Shown piece by piece: positions 29,078 to 37,992 of a DNA stretch of 64,000 nucleotides. Below the pieces are notes generated by a model that was given only the letters and a program-made list of their open reading frames with translations, was not told where the DNA came from and did no database searches. Origin of the DNA: Schleiferilactobacillus shenzhenensis LY-73 (GTDB lineage Bacteria; Bacillota; Bacilli; Lactobacillales; Lactobacillaceae); contig NZ_KI271583.1 of the NCBI RefSeq assembly GCF_000469325.1, positions 18,215-82,214 of the forward strand. The letters are read 5' to 3'. How positions within the stretch are numbered: the first letter of the stretch is position 1; each line of letters begins with the position of its first letter. Both the position numbers and the translations under genes were made by a program.

Positions 29078-29742
29078 TATGCCGTCAGCCATGGCCGGAC
29101 GTGCTGCCGCCAGAGGATCACCGCGGCACAAGCCAGACCGCCGGCCGGCAGAAGCAAGGTTTGAGTGGCAAAAAAGACGACGAGATGGTGAGCACTGCTT
29201 TGATTGAATGCGTGCAGACCGGAGAAAAACTGAGTGAGCAAGACGTAGACAATAATGACCAGCAGCAGACCGCTGACCCACCGGCTGTGCCGGTTCAGCC
29301 AGTCGCTGCCCCGTTGGCAACCGGCCAGGAAGCACCAGTACCAAAGAGCCGTGGTCATACCGTAATGAAGGAGCTTCAGCGCGTCAGGCCAATCAGTTAA
29401 TAGCCAGAACGTGAGCGGGTCGCGGGTACTGGCGGCGGCCGCGGTCATGATGGCGGCCGTTAAGCCGCTCACTAGGAGGTCGAGCAGCGCCGCCTGCCGC
29501 CAGATTTGTTCTGGTGGTGTGGTCCGCAGTAAGGCAGTAATGGGCTTATCCAAAGGCATGATGATGAACACCAGGAGAAATGCAAAGACCAGCAAGCCAT
29601 TGGCCGCGCCGGAGGGCAGAGCGGTACCAGCGCCGGGCGTTGTCCGGGGATGCAGGCGATAAAACTGATAGACACCGGCGTTTGCTGTGATGCAGGCAAG
29701 GTACAGCACGATGGCCCACCAGCGTTTTTTGAGCAGCAGCAT
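29077..29742 (-). CDS. Six-TM protein, local paralog family, copy 2
   Basis: 221 residues from ATG 29742 with GAGGTG upstream. Shares RWWAIVLYL at the N-terminus, IIMPLDKPITALLRTTPPEQIW and TRDPLT with its neighbours, but is the most diverged (the WSWLFLM segment is WYWCFLA). About six membrane helices. It begins 29 bases after copy 3 ends, so the two form one operon. Confidence 0.75.
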   Translation of the reverse strand: MLLLKKRWWAIVLYLACITANAGVYQFYRLHPRTTPGAGTALPSGAANGLLVFAFLLVFIIMPLDKPITALLRTTPPEQIWRQAALLDLLVSGLTAAIMTAAAASTRDPLTFWLLTDWPDALKLLHYGMTTALWYWCFLAGCQRGSDWLNRHSRWVSGLLLVIIVYVLLTQFFSGLHAFNQSSAHHLVVFFATQTLLLPAGGLACAAVILWRQHVRPWLTA

Positions 29743-29771
29743 ATCCAGTCACCTCGTTTTTAGCAACGGCG

Positions 29772-30464
29772 TTAATCGATGGTTGTGCGGACGACCAGAG
29801 GATGGCGGCGCTCCCAGACGCACCACAGGACAACGGCAGCGGCGCCGCCCAGGACCAGCAGCCAAGGGGCGGCGGAGAGAAAGCGGGCGATTTGCATGCG
29901 GCCAGCCGGGCCGCGGCGGCCCTGGCGGTCCATCAGGTTGGTCAGCACCAACAGGCCCAAAACGACTACGGCCCAGGGCCGCCAGTTGATAGTGCGCCAA
30001 TTCACTGCCAGCCGCTGACCGACCATCAAGAAAAGCCAGCTCCATAGGCTCATGGCGAGGGCGTACCAAATCACGTCCAGCGGCCGGGTCCAGCCGGGGC
30101 GGATTGTCCCCGTCAGCGGATCGGTGACCATGCCGGCGGTCCCCATAATCAGGAGACTGCTGCCCACTGCGACGATGGCGTTGAACCCAGACTGAATGCG
30201 GTGCACTGCCGGGGCCGGCTGCGTCGCGACCAGCGTTCGCAGATTACCGGCCAGCGGCAGAATAATGAACAGCGTGAGCGAAACGACCGGTCCGAGGAGT
30301 AATACGGCGTTCGGCGTGGCGATCTGTCGGCCGTACGCGGCGACACTCAGGTGCTGCCGGCCGGCTTCCCGCAGTATGGGCAAGGTGGCAGTGAGTGCAT
30401 CGAACAGGCGCCAGACGACATACAGCAAGATTGCCCACCACCGCTTGCCAATCAGTGTTTTCAA
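29772..30464 (-). CDS. Six-TM protein, local paralog family, copy 3
   Basis: 230 residues from TTG 30464, eight bases after AAGGAGG; a much longer in-frame reading upstream has no ribosome site. Closest to copy 1: IGKRWWAILLYVVWRLFDAL, TDPLTGTIRPGWTRPLDVI and LWSWLFLMVGQR. First gene of a two-gene operon with copy 2. No function can be assigned. Confidence 0.75.
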   Translation of the reverse strand: MKTLIGKRWWAILLYVVWRLFDALTATLPILREAGRQHLSVAAYGRQIATPNAVLLLGPVVSLTLFIILPLAGNLRTLVATQPAPAVHRIQSGFNAIVAVGSSLLIMGTAGMVTDPLTGTIRPGWTRPLDVIWYALAMSLWSWLFLMVGQRLAVNWRTINWRPWAVVVLGLLVLTNLMDRQGRRGPAGRMQIARFLSAAPWLLVLGGAAAVVLWCVWERRHPLVVRTTID

Positions 30465-30532
30465 TGCCAGCGCCTCCTTCTCCACCCACATTGTCCGATA
30501 GCTGGAAAGAAAGGTCAACGAAAAGACACGGC

Positions 30533-30582
30533 ACGAAAAAAGCAGCCTCGGCTGACGATGGTCAGCATCATGGCTGCTTTGG
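30533..30582 (-). terminator. Terminator of the 30613 gene
   Basis: On the minus strand AAAGCAGCC pairs with GGCTGCTTT with an inner GCTGA/TCAGC stem and a T6 run. Confidence 0.8.
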
Positions 30583-30612
30583 TCTATCCGGATACCGTTC
30601 ATTGCCTGTTCG

Positions 30613-31560
30613 TTAATACCCTTGCTGCAAATCGACCTGATTCTCAGCGAGCGTCCCATCCTGGACGAATTGAACCAGGTTGTGATACAGGATGTCGGCG
30701 GCGGCCGCGTAAATGCCCGCAAAAGCGCCGGAAATATGCGGCGTCATCAACAGATGGGGTGCTTGCCAGAGCGGCGAATCGGCCGGCAGGGGTTCCTGCT
30801 CAAAAACGTCCAAGGCCGCGCCGCCCAGCTGACCGTTGTGCAGTGCGGCGACCAGCGCCTTCGTATCCACGGACGGACCGCGGCCGACGTTGATGAAGAG
30901 GGGCGCCCCGGTCAAATCGTTGAAGAAGGCGTCGTTGAAGAAATGATGCGTCTCGGCCGTCAAGGGCATGATGTTGACGATAACGTCAGCGGCCTTGGCC
31001 AGTGCCAATGAATCGCTGTCCCGTCCGACGGTGGCAAAGGGCGCCACCGGTTCCCCATGGTGGGAAATACCGTTGACCGTCATCCCCTGCTGGGCCAAGA
31101 CTTCGGCGATTGCCCGCCCGATGTGACCAGTGCCGTAGATGAGGGCGGTCTTCCCTGGCAAGGTGAAGACGCTAGCCCGCAGGTCATCGCTGGCCCAGAA
31201 GTCGGCTGGGGTCCGCTGGGCACTGGCGGCCACGCCCCGGGCAAAGGCCAGGATGTAAGCCAGGACCGACTCGGCAATGGGCTGGGCGTGGATGCCGCTG
31301 GTGTTGGCCAACAGAATATTCTTGGACTGCAATGTCGTCAAGGGGAAATAATCCACCCCAGCAGAGAACGACTGCACGAAGCGGACGGACGTATTCTCCG
31401 GGAGCAGGGCAGCCGCTTGCTTGTTCCAGCCGAAGATGACGGTGATGTCAGCCAAGCCGTGTTGGGCTAAGTAGTCTGTGCTTTCGACCTGAACGTTGGG
31501 GAGAGCGGTGATTTTTTCTTTTTCAGGGGCAGGGATGCCCATTAAGTCGAGTACTTTCAT
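30613..31560 (-). CDS. D-isomer-specific 2-hydroxyacid dehydrogenase
   Basis: 315 residues. NAD-dependent reduction of 2-keto acids. Rossmann motif IYGTGHIGRAIAEVL near residue 147; catalytic Arg in INVGRGPS, Glu in DVFEQEPL and His in TPHISGAFAG. The length and divergent N-terminus fit a general hydroxyacid dehydrogenase rather than the main D-lactate enzyme; the substrate is not determined. Monocistronic. Confidence 0.9.
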   Translation of the reverse strand: MKVLDLMGIPAPEKEKITALPNVQVESTDYLAQHGLADITVIFGWNKQAAALLPENTSVRFVQSFSAGVDYFPLTTLQSKNILLANTSGIHAQPIAESVLAYILAFARGVAASAQRTPADFWASDDLRASVFTLPGKTALIYGTGHIGRAIAEVLAQQGMTVNGISHHGEPVAPFATVGRDSDSLALAKAADVIVNIMPLTAETHHFFNDAFFNDLTGAPLFINVGRGPSVDTKALVAALHNGQLGGAALDVFEQEPLPADSPLWQAPHLLMTPHISGAFAGIYAAAADILYHNLVQFVQDGTLAENQVDLQQGY

Positions 31561-31606
31561 ATCGTAAAAGCTCCTTTCTGCCTACCGCTATTCTAGCACC
31601 TGCCCC

Positions 31607-32089
31607 CTAGGACGTTGACCCGGATTCCGAGCGGGCGTAGTCGATGGCCAGGACCAGGGCGACGATCAAGCCTTCGTAGTCCTCGTTGTCGATGTCCAGT
31701 TCGTAAGCATGGCCGAAGGAAAACGCATCCTCGTGGATCTTGGCAATGGGGCGGCCCTGGGCCGACACGGTGAAGTGCAAGCCGGTCCAGCTGCCCTCCA
31801 CGTCCACGGCCCCGCTGTCGATGTCGTATTGGTCGCGGAGAAAAGACAGCTTCTTCTTGATGGTGGCGACGACGGCCCCATTCATTTCCACGTCGAAGGT
31901 GGCCAAGAAGCTGAAGGGGCGGTGGACCACCTTGGCGATCTCGTGACCGGCGGGGTCGAAGATCTGAAAAGTTTTGGGCACCTTTAACAAGCTGCCTGTG
32001 ACGGTGTAACAGACTTTGCCCTCAAAGTCGGTGACATCAAAGCGGCCGCCGAGGTTGAAGAAATGCTGGCGGACGTAGAGTTGGCTCAT
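31607..32089 (-). CDS. LURP-one-related (YxjI-like) protein
   Basis: 160 residues, soluble, no signal. The pattern LYVRQHFFNLGGRFDVTD, a tubby-like beta-barrel core (VPKTFQIFDPAGHEIAKV) and Gly-Ser linkers fits the LURP-one-related/DUF567 family, which resembles phospholipid scramblases. Function in bacteria is not known. Confidence 0.75.
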   Translation of the reverse strand: MSQLYVRQHFFNLGGRFDVTDFEGKVCYTVTGSLLKVPKTFQIFDPAGHEIAKVVHRPFSFLATFDVEMNGAVVATIKKKLSFLRDQYDIDSGAVDVEGSWTGLHFTVSAQGRPIAKIHEDAFSFGHAYELDIDNEDYEGLIVALVLAIDYARSESGSTS

Positions 32090-32143
32090 GGCGGAGCTCC
32101 TTTCTTGATTGGTTCCAGGATACCACAGTCGTTCGCTGGCGGA

Positions 32144-32404
32144 CTAAGAACGCCGGCGCCAATCGATGACCACTCCAGTCAGATACAGAACTGCCGCGGC
32201 CGCGCCGATCCAGAAAGCAATCCAAGTCTTTTCGAGGAGCGTCAGGGCGATGATACTGATCAGTTCCAGACCAAAAAGCAGATTGAACAAGCCCCGGTTG
32301 ATCGGCTTCTTGGTGACGAGCGCATCAATCAGAATCCCGGCAAACGCGGCCAGCAGCACAGCATCGACGATAACGAAACCCAGCAGCACATTGGCGTTGA
32401 CCAT
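32144..32404 (-). CDS. Small three-TM membrane protein
   Basis: 86 residues from ATG 32404 with AAGGAAGG upstream. Three hydrophobic segments (about 5-26, 35-54 and 59-78) separated by LVTKKPINRG and a short Glu-Lys turn; C-terminus DWRRRS. No family recognised. It lies just downstream of the LURP-type gene's start on the same strand, 55 bases away. Confidence 0.6.
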   Translation of the reverse strand: MVNANVLLGFVIVDAVLLAAFAGILIDALVTKKPINRGLFNLLFGLELISIIALTLLEKTWIAFWIGAAAAVLYLTGVVIDWRRRS

Positions 32405-32521
32405 GGTGGGCACCTTCCTTTTCTGTCTCAATTATACGCTGCTGCCGCCGCTAACACTGGGCAGACGGCTTCACATGATCTCGGGGAACTGGCGGTGGTC
32501 TCGGCGCGGGCCAACTCGCCG

Positions 32522-32550
32522 TTGACACGGCGGCTCCCAACCGGTATGAT
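32522..32550 (+). promoter_or_regulatory. Consensus promoter of rplM-rpsI
   Basis: TTGACA (32522-32527), 17-bp spacer, TATGAT (32545-32550). Confidence 0.85.
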
Positions 32551-32556
32551 GGTACT

Positions 32557-32620
32557 CGGTATTGTTTACCCCACTGTGAGCCCCGGAAACTTAGATTGGT
32601 GTAAACACCGAAATTGGAGG
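32557..32620 (+). promoter_or_regulatory. L13-type ribosomal leader
   Basis: CGGT plus GTTTACC near 32566-32580 pairs with GGTGTAAACACCG (32598-32610), closing a hairpin just before the GGAGG of rplM. Position and shape fit the Firmicutes L13 leader, an autoregulatory RNA; a covariance-model match would settle it. Confidence 0.6.
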
Positions 32621-32628
32621 AACTTATT

Positions 32629-33072
32629 TTGCGTACAACTTATCTGGCTAAGCCAACTGAAATCGAACGTAAATGGTATGTACTCGACGCCACAGATATT
32701 CCCTTGGGACGTATCTCGGCGGCCGCTGCCACCATTCTGCGGGGCAAGAATAAGCCACAATTCACTCCGAATGTGGATACGGGTGATCATGTGATTATTA
32801 TCAACGCCGCAAATGTGAAGCTGACCGGCCGCAAGGCCTCCCGCAAGTTATATCATCACCACAGCAACTATGCTGGCGGGCTGCGCACCCGGACTGCCGG
32901 AGAGATCCGCGACAACCGTCCGGAAGAATTGATCGAGTTATCGATCAAGGGCATGATGCCGAAGAACTCGCTGGGACACAAGCAGTTCCTGAAGCTGCAT
33001 GTCTATGCAGGGGCAGAACATAAGCAAATTGCCCAACAACCCGTAGTGCTCGATATTAACAAGCTTATCTAA
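32629..33072 (+). CDS. rplM: Ribosomal protein L13
   Basis: 147 residues from TTG 32629 ([18 protein letters not shown]), with TTGGAGG upstream. L13 is an early 50S assembly protein. [19 protein letters not shown] and the signature [20 protein letters not shown] are present. Confidence 0.97.
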   Translation: MRTTYLAKPTEIERKWYVLDATDIPLGRISAAAATILRGKNKPQFTPNVDTGDHVIIINAANVKLTGRKASRKLYHHHSNYAGGLRTRTAGEIRDNRPEELIELSIKGMMPKNSLGHKQFLKLHVYAGAEHKQIAQQPVVLDINKLI

Positions 33073-33086
33073 AGGAGGAATTCATT

Positions 33087-33482
33087 GTGGCACAAAACGC
33101 AGATTATCTTGGCACAGGCCGGCGCAAGAATTCCGTTGCCCGTGTTCGCTTAGTACCTGGTACTGGTAAAATTACGGTCAATGGTCGCCCGGTTGAAGAT
33201 TATATTCAATCCGCCAACCTGATTCTCGACCTGAAGCAGCCGTTCGGCGTGACTGAAACGACCGACACTTACGACGTTAAAGTCAACGTCTTTGGCGGCG
33301 GCTTCTCCGGCCAAGCCGGTGCGATCCGTCATGGTATCGCCCGGGCTTTGCTGCAAGTCGATCCCGACTTCCGCGGCGCACTGAAGAGTGCCGGGTTACT
33401 GACCCGTGACCCTCGGATGAAGGAACGGAAGAAGCCTGGTCTGAAGAAGGCCCGTAAGGCTTCCCAATTCTCCAAGCGTTAA
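33087..33482 (+). CDS. rpsI: Ribosomal protein S9
   Basis: 131 residues. The C-terminal tail ends in KR ([10 protein letters not shown]) that reaches the P-site t[20 protein letters not shown] and [20 protein letters not shown] are diagnostic. Start GTG 33087, 14 bases after rplM. Confidence 0.98.
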   Translation: MAQNADYLGTGRRKNSVARVRLVPGTGKITVNGRPVEDYIQSANLILDLKQPFGVTETTDTYDVKVNVFGGGFSGQAGAIRHGIARALLQVDPDFRGALKSAGLLTRDPRMKERKKPGLKKARKASQFSKR

Positions 33483-33503
33483 TCTTTGGATCAGCGATTG
33501 GTC

Positions 33504-33539
33504 AAAAATCCCGCCGATACGATCGGCGGGATTTTTTTG
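33504..33539 (+). terminator. Terminator of rplM-rpsI
   Basis: ATCCCGCCGAT-ACG-ATCGGCGGGAT followed by T7: an 11-bp perfect stem. Confidence 0.93.
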
Positions 33540-33575
33540 TCCCCCCAGCGCGACGGGTATTCGATTGGGGGTTGG

Positions 33576-34376
33576 TTACTGAGCTGGGGCCAATAACCCA
33601 AAGTGGGCCAACGCGTTGACGATGCCGTGCTGGTCGTAGCGGTCCGTCACGTAGTCGGCTTCAGCCCGAGCGGCCGGGACGGCATTGCCCATGGCGATCC
33701 CGTAATCGGCCGCACTCAGCATTGGCACATCATTATTACCGTCGCCGAAGGCAAAGATGGGGGCCGTATCCAAGTGCAGCCCAGTCCGCAAGGCATTGAG
33801 CCCTGAGGCTTTGGTGGTGCCTTTGGGCGCCACGTCCAGGCAATAAATTGAATTGCGGTAGAAGGTCAGCGTCGGGAACTGCGCCCGCACAATCGTTTCC
33901 AGCCGGTGACCGGCGTCATTGTCCGCTAAGAAAAGCAAGCCCTTGGTCACATCCTGGCTGTGATAAAAGTGGGGATCGACGGGCGGCGCGGGTTTCCGAA
34001 TCTTTCGGTAGTTCGTGGTCACCACGTCATTGATCCGGTTCATGCCGACACCAACGTGGTTAGAAAACGCGACACAGACATCGCGGTCATCGGCCCAGGC
34101 GGCGAGCTTTTGGACCGTGGCCGCCGGCAACCATGTGGTGTGCAGCTGGCGGCCTTCGGCATAGACATCGGCGCCATTGGCACTGACGATGGCGTCGAAC
34201 TGGCCGGCGGCGATGATGTCGGCGATCTCAAACCGGTCGCGGCCAGTGGCGATCACCGGCAGTACGCCGTTGGCCCGCAAGCGCTGCAACGCCGCCACCG
34301 TCTCCGCGGGAATTTTCTTTTCGTCGTTCAGCAAAGTGTTGTCAAGATCGAAAGCAGTTAATGCCCGGTACTTCAT
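33576..34376 (-). CDS. Cof-type HAD-IIB phosphatase
   Basis: 266 residues. HAD motif I AFDLDNTLL (the two Asp near residues 9 and 11), the type-IIB cap and motif IV FGDGNNDVPML are visible. Members dephosphorylate sugar phosphates or flavin/pyridoxal phosphates; this one's substrate is unknown. Start ATG 34376 is preferred for the family-like MKYRALTAFDLDNT; an in-frame TTG three codons earlier is closer to AAAGGA and could be used. Confidence 0.9.
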   Translation of the reverse strand: MKYRALTAFDLDNTLLNDEKKIPAETVAALQRLRANGVLPVIATGRDRFEIADIIAAGQFDAIVSANGADVYAEGRQLHTTWLPAATVQKLAAWADDRDVCVAFSNHVGVGMNRINDVVTTNYRKIRKPAPPVDPHFYHSQDVTKGLLFLADNDAGHRLETIVRAQFPTLTFYRNSIYCLDVAPKGTTKASGLNALRTGLHLDTAPIFAFGDGNNDVPMLSAADYGIAMGNAVPAARAEADYVTDRYDQHGIVNALAHFGLLAPAQ

Positions 34377-34545
34377 GAATTTCAATACGTCCTTTCTCAA
34401 CCGTTTAAGGAATATGCCTCCCCATTGTACCAAATCAACGGGGCGGTCCCTAACCGGCACCCTGGATTCGGTTTTCAGAAAGCAATGTGCTAAGATGACA
34501 AAAGCAGCATTTTAAAGACATCAGCAGAAGAAAAGGGGATTCATT

Positions 34546-35901
34546 GTGGACGGCAACGCACATTTTCGGCCCAAGACGGACTGGCACCTTTCTGAAAAAC
34601 ATCATATGGCCATTCCGTGGCAAGACTTGGTGCGGGAGGAGGATCGGCCAGCGAAAGAGGCCAGTCTGCAAGAACGGGCGGCGGTCGTCGGCCGGGTAGG
34701 CATCATTCTGCTCTCTTGCGGTACCGGGGCCTGGCGGGTGCGGGAAGCGATGGACACCGTCGCCCGGGTGCTGGGGCTGACGTGTTCCGCGGACATCGGC
34801 CTGGTCTCCCTCGAATATACCTGCTTCAGCGCGACCCACCACTATTCCCAGGTCTTAGCCCTGCCGACCAGCGGGGTCAACACGGACAAACTGGATCGGA
34901 TGGAACGCTTCGTCCATCAATTCGCTGAGCAATATGCCGACCAGCCGATTCGTGAGATTCACCTGGCCTTGGGCCGCATTCAACGGCGCTCCGGTAATTA
35001 CTCGTTCGTCATCGGCGGGCTCGCGGCGGCGCTGGCTTGCAGCGCCTTCGTGTTCCTCCTGGGCGGCGGCCCGGTGGAGATGCTGTGTGCCTTCATCGGG
35101 GCCGGCATCGGCAATCTGATTCGCGGGTTCATGATCAAGAAACATATGACAACGTTAGCCTGCGTCGGGGTCGGCGTGGCCGCGGCCTGCCTTTCTTACG
35201 TCGCCGTCTTCCAGTCGCTCGTGGCAGTGTTCAATGTGGCGCCCCAGCACGAAGCCGGGTACATCGGGGCTATGCTGTTTGTTATTCCGGGATTCCCGTT
35301 CATCACCAGTATGCTGGATATTTCTAAGCTGGACATGCGCTCGGGCATTGAGCGGCTGGCCTATGCCACGATGATTACGACGGTGGCGGCCCTGGTGGGC
35401 TGGCTGTTCGCTCTGCTGGTCCATTCTCAACCCGGCAACTTCCTGCCGCTGGGGCTGAGTCCTTGGCTGCTGGCCGTTTGCCGCGTCGGCGCCAGCTTTT
35501 GCGGGGTCTACGGTTTCTCCATCATGTTCAACAGTCCGCAAAAAATGGCCATCACGGCCGGTTTGGTGGGCGCCGTGGCCAATACACTGCGCTTAGAACT
35601 GGTGGACCTGACCGCTTTGCCCCCGGCCGCAGCGGCGTTCTTCGGCGCGCTGACCGCCGGCCTGCTGGCGTCGCTCATCAACCGCTACCAGGGCTTCCCC
35701 CGTATCTCGCTCACGGTACCGTCCATCGTCATCATGGTCCCCGGTCTCTACATCTACCGCGGTGTGTACGCCATCGGCACCAATGCCATTGCAACAGGCG
35801 CCCTGTGGCTGACGCGCGCCGTGCTGATCATTATGTTTCTGCCCATGGGCTTATTCCTCGCCCGTCTGATTTTGGATAAGAAATGGCGCCAGAGTGATTA
35901 A
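34546..35901 (+). CDS. Threonine/serine exporter, fused ThrE type
   Basis: 451 residues. The N-terminal half (about 45-290) matches the ThrE domain: a cytoplasmic segment with GTGAWRVREAMDTVARVLGL followed by about five helices with IPGFPFITSMLDI. The C-terminal half (about 310-445) is the ThrE-2 part, with VPSIVIMVPGLYIYRGVYA. In many Firmicutes these are two genes; here they are one. Ten membrane helices in all. Start GTG 34546 with AAAAGGGG upstream. Confidence 0.88.
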   Translation: MDGNAHFRPKTDWHLSEKHHMAIPWQDLVREEDRPAKEASLQERAAVVGRVGIILLSCGTGAWRVREAMDTVARVLGLTCSADIGLVSLEYTCFSATHHYSQVLALPTSGVNTDKLDRMERFVHQFAEQYADQPIREIHLALGRIQRRSGNYSFVIGGLAAALACSAFVFLLGGGPVEMLCAFIGAGIGNLIRGFMIKKHMTTLACVGVGVAAACLSYVAVFQSLVAVFNVAPQHEAGYIGAMLFVIPGFPFITSMLDISKLDMRSGIERLAYATMITTVAALVGWLFALLVHSQPGNFLPLGLSPWLLAVCRVGASFCGVYGFSIMFNSPQKMAITAGLVGAVANTLRLELVDLTALPPAAAAFFGALTAGLLASLINRYQGFPRISLTVPSIVIMVPGLYIYRGVYAIGTNAIATGALWLTRAVLIIMFLPMGLFLARLILDKKWRQSD

Positions 35902-35981
35902 CCGTTTCAATTTAGTTGACCATCATCGCTGTTTTCTGCTCGCCAACACGGTAAACTTGAGTGAGAAGGAGAGTGATCATC

Positions 35982-36467
35982 ATGGCTCAAAAATCTTTGG
36001 TCTTGTACTTTTCACTGTATGGCGACACTCAAACGATGGCCGAGCTGCTCGGCCGCATCACCCACGGGACAGTCGTCCCCCTGCAGGTCGAAACCCCGTT
36101 TCCCGATGACATGAACGCCGTCAACGATGTCGCTGAGGCCCAGCGGGCGAAGGGCACGTTTCCCGTGCTGGCAGGGCCGCTGCCCCCGGTGCAGGAGTAC
36201 GCCATCGTTCTGCTTGGCGGGCCGGTCTGGAATGGTCATGTGGCGACACCGCTGCGCCGGCTCATTCAAGACACCGATTTTGGGGACGTGCCGGTGGCGC
36301 CTTTCTACACTTATGCCACAGATCCTGGCGACTATGCTCAGGAGGTCAATGCCTTACTGGAACCCGGCAGCCGGGCGTCGCTGGGGATGAGTGACGAGAC
36401 CGTGAAGAAGACGAATCAGGCCACGGCGGAGTTGCAGAAATGGTGGGACACGGTACGGCCGCAGTAG
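35982..36467 (+). CDS. Flavodoxin-like protein
   Basis: 161 residues. The FMN phosphate-binding loop is seen as YFSLYGDTQTMAELL near residue 11, and LLGGPVWNGHVATPLRRLI is the second flavin loop. This long-variant pattern resembles flavodoxins that act in menaquinone or protoporphyrinogen redox steps. ATG 35982 has AAGGAG. The 3' end overlaps the GNAT gene by 28 bases. Confidence 0.85.
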   Translation: MAQKSLVLYFSLYGDTQTMAELLGRITHGTVVPLQVETPFPDDMNAVNDVAEAQRAKGTFPVLAGPLPPVQEYAIVLLGGPVWNGHVATPLRRLIQDTDFGDVPVAPFYTYATDPGDYAQEVNALLEPGSRASLGMSDETVKKTNQATAELQKWWDTVRPQ

Positions 36468-36931
36468 TGCACGTTGTCTCGCTGCGGGACGACCCGCGCT
36501 TGCTGGCGCAGATGATCCGGTTCTTCCAGGCCCAGTGGGGGTCGCCGAATAATGATCCGCTCTATGCGAATTGTCTGACGCACAGCGTGGCCCCCATTGG
36601 CCCGCTGCCCCAGTGGTACTTGGCGCTGACGGCCAGCGGCCAGGTGGCCGGCGGCTGCGGACTGATTCCCAACGACTTCATCAGCCGGATGGACTTGATG
36701 CCCTGGCTGTGTGCTTTGGCGGTGCGGCCGCCGTACCGCCATCAAGGCGTGAGCCGCATGCTGGTGGCACGGGTCGTGGCGGATGCCGCAGCGGCCGGGT
36801 TCGAGCGCCTGTACCTGGGCACGGATCTGACGGATTTCTACGAGCGCCAAGGATTCAGTTATCTCGGCGAGGGGTACCAGCCCTGGGGCGGCCGACTGCG
36901 CATCTACCAGCGGCCGTTGCAGCAGGCCTAA
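36440..36931 (+). CDS. GNAT-family N-acetyltransferase
   Basis: 163 residues. The acetyl-CoA loop is in VRPPYRHQGVSRMLV (R-x-x-G-type: RHQGV), following LCALAV, and the end FYERQGFSYLGEG is typical. ATG 36440 lies inside the flavodoxin gene behind GGAG, so translation is coupled. Substrate unknown. Confidence 0.85.
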   Translation: MVGHGTAAVVHVVSLRDDPRLLAQMIRFFQAQWGSPNNDPLYANCLTHSVAPIGPLPQWYLALTASGQVAGGCGLIPNDFISRMDLMPWLCALAVRPPYRHQGVSRMLVARVVADAAAAGFERLYLGTDLTDFYERQGFSYLGEGYQPWGGRLRIYQRPLQQA

Positions 36932-36941
36932 CCACTGATTT

Positions 36942-36955
36942 GGGAACCGTTTCCC
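36942..36955 (+). promoter_or_regulatory. cre-like palindrome before licT
   Basis: GGGAACCGTTTCCC is nearly palindromic with the central CG of cre sites; it matches about 10 of 14 consensus positions and lies just upstream of the licT promoter. Confidence 0.4.
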
Positions 36956-36963
36956 GAAACCCC

Positions 36964-36992
36964 TTGCATTCTCTTCGTGGATTTGCTATAGT
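36964..36992 (+). promoter_or_regulatory. Promoter of the licT-bglP-bglA operon
   Basis: TTGCAT (36964-36969), 17-bp spacer, TATAGT (36987-36992). Confidence 0.8.
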
Positions 36993-37005
36993 GTTTTTGT
37001 AAGCA

Positions 37006-37092
37006 AGGATTGTAACCGCTCTTGTAGTGGGCAAAGCCTGTAGACCGCAGAGTTCATCTATCGAGGATAGGTGTCGGCCCACAGGCTTTTTC
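37006..37092 (+). promoter_or_regulatory. RAT antiterminator / terminator switch 1
   Basis: The ribonucleic antiterminator AGGATTGTAACCGC...GGGCAAAGCCT (37006-37039) overlaps the 5' arm of a terminator, AGCCTGT (37035-37041) against ACAGGCT (37081-37087) plus T5. Binding of LicT to the RAT blocks the terminator, so licT controls its own expression. Confidence 0.9.
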
Positions 37093-37130
37093 TGTTCAAT
37101 TGGGAGAAAGGAGGCAGACGGCCGACCAGC

Positions 37131-37976
37131 ATGGAAGTAACGAAAGTATTCAATAATAACGTGGTTTTGGCCAAGGACGGCAGCCAAGCCCTGGTCCTGA
37201 TTGGCAAGGGGATCGGCTTCGGGAAGAAACCCGGGCAGCCCATCACCGTCACTGATGAGATCGATGTCTATCGCCCGGAAGCAGAGAATTGGCTGAAGAA
37301 CTTCCAAGAAGCGGTCACTTCTATTCCCCCGGAGTATTTCGAACTGGCGTCGGAGATCATCAAGAAGGCCTCCGCCGCCCTCCAGACAACGTTCAACAGT
37401 TACCTGCTGATTGCGCTAGCTGACCACATCCAGTTCGCCATCTACCGCCACCAGCACGACATGGATATCAGAAACGAGCTGCTGTGGGAGATCAAGCGCA
37501 TCTACCCCCGGGAATATGCGGCCGGGCAGGATGCCTTACAGATGACGAACCAGCGCTTCCAGGTGCAGCTCCTGCCGGACGAAGCCGGGTTCATCGCCAT
37601 GAAGTTCGTCGAGAACAGTATGCAGGGGTCCACGGACCGCACGACCAAGGAGATGACCAAGCTCATCAACGGCATGCTGGATATCGTTCAGTACCAGCTG
37701 GGCCGACCGCTGGACAGCGACAGTCTCAGTTTTCAACGGCTGCTGGTCCACCTGCGCTTTTTCGCCCAGCGGACCGTGATGCACGTGGCCGATCCCAACG
37801 GCCCGGACGACGATTTTCTTTACGACCACGTCGCCCAGAAGTATCCCCAAGCCTTCGCCTGTGCCCAAAAGGTGACGACCTTCGTCACCAAGAGTACGGC
37901 CCGGCCGGTGGCTCGGGGTGAGCAAGTCTATCTCACCGTCCACATTCAGCGGCTTATTGCAGAAAGCAACCAGTAA
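37131..37976 (+). CDS. licT: BglG/LicT-family transcription antiterminator
   Basis: 281 residues. An RNA-binding CAT domain (1-55, MEVTKVFNNNVVLAKD...) is followed by PRD1 and PRD2, whose histidines are phosphorylated by PTS proteins. Conserved His99 (ALADHIQF), His207 (LLVHLRFF) and His271 (YLTVHIQR) are present, but the second PRD1 site is Lys158 (GFIAMKFVEN) where relatives have IALH. The AAGGAGG lies an unusually long 16 bases before ATG 37131. It is directly upstream of bglP and bglA, each under a RAT. Confidence 0.95.
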   Translation: MEVTKVFNNNVVLAKDGSQALVLIGKGIGFGKKPGQPITVTDEIDVYRPEAENWLKNFQEAVTSIPPEYFELASEIIKKASAALQTTFNSYLLIALADHIQFAIYRHQHDMDIRNELLWEIKRIYPREYAAGQDALQMTNQRFQVQLLPDEAGFIAMKFVENSMQGSTDRTTKEMTKLINGMLDIVQYQLGRPLDSDSLSFQRLLVHLRFFAQRTVMHVADPNGPDDDFLYDHVAQKYPQAFACAQKVTTFVTKSTARPVARGEQVYLTVHIQRLIAESNQ

Positions 37977-37992
37977 TCATTCATCTCACATC

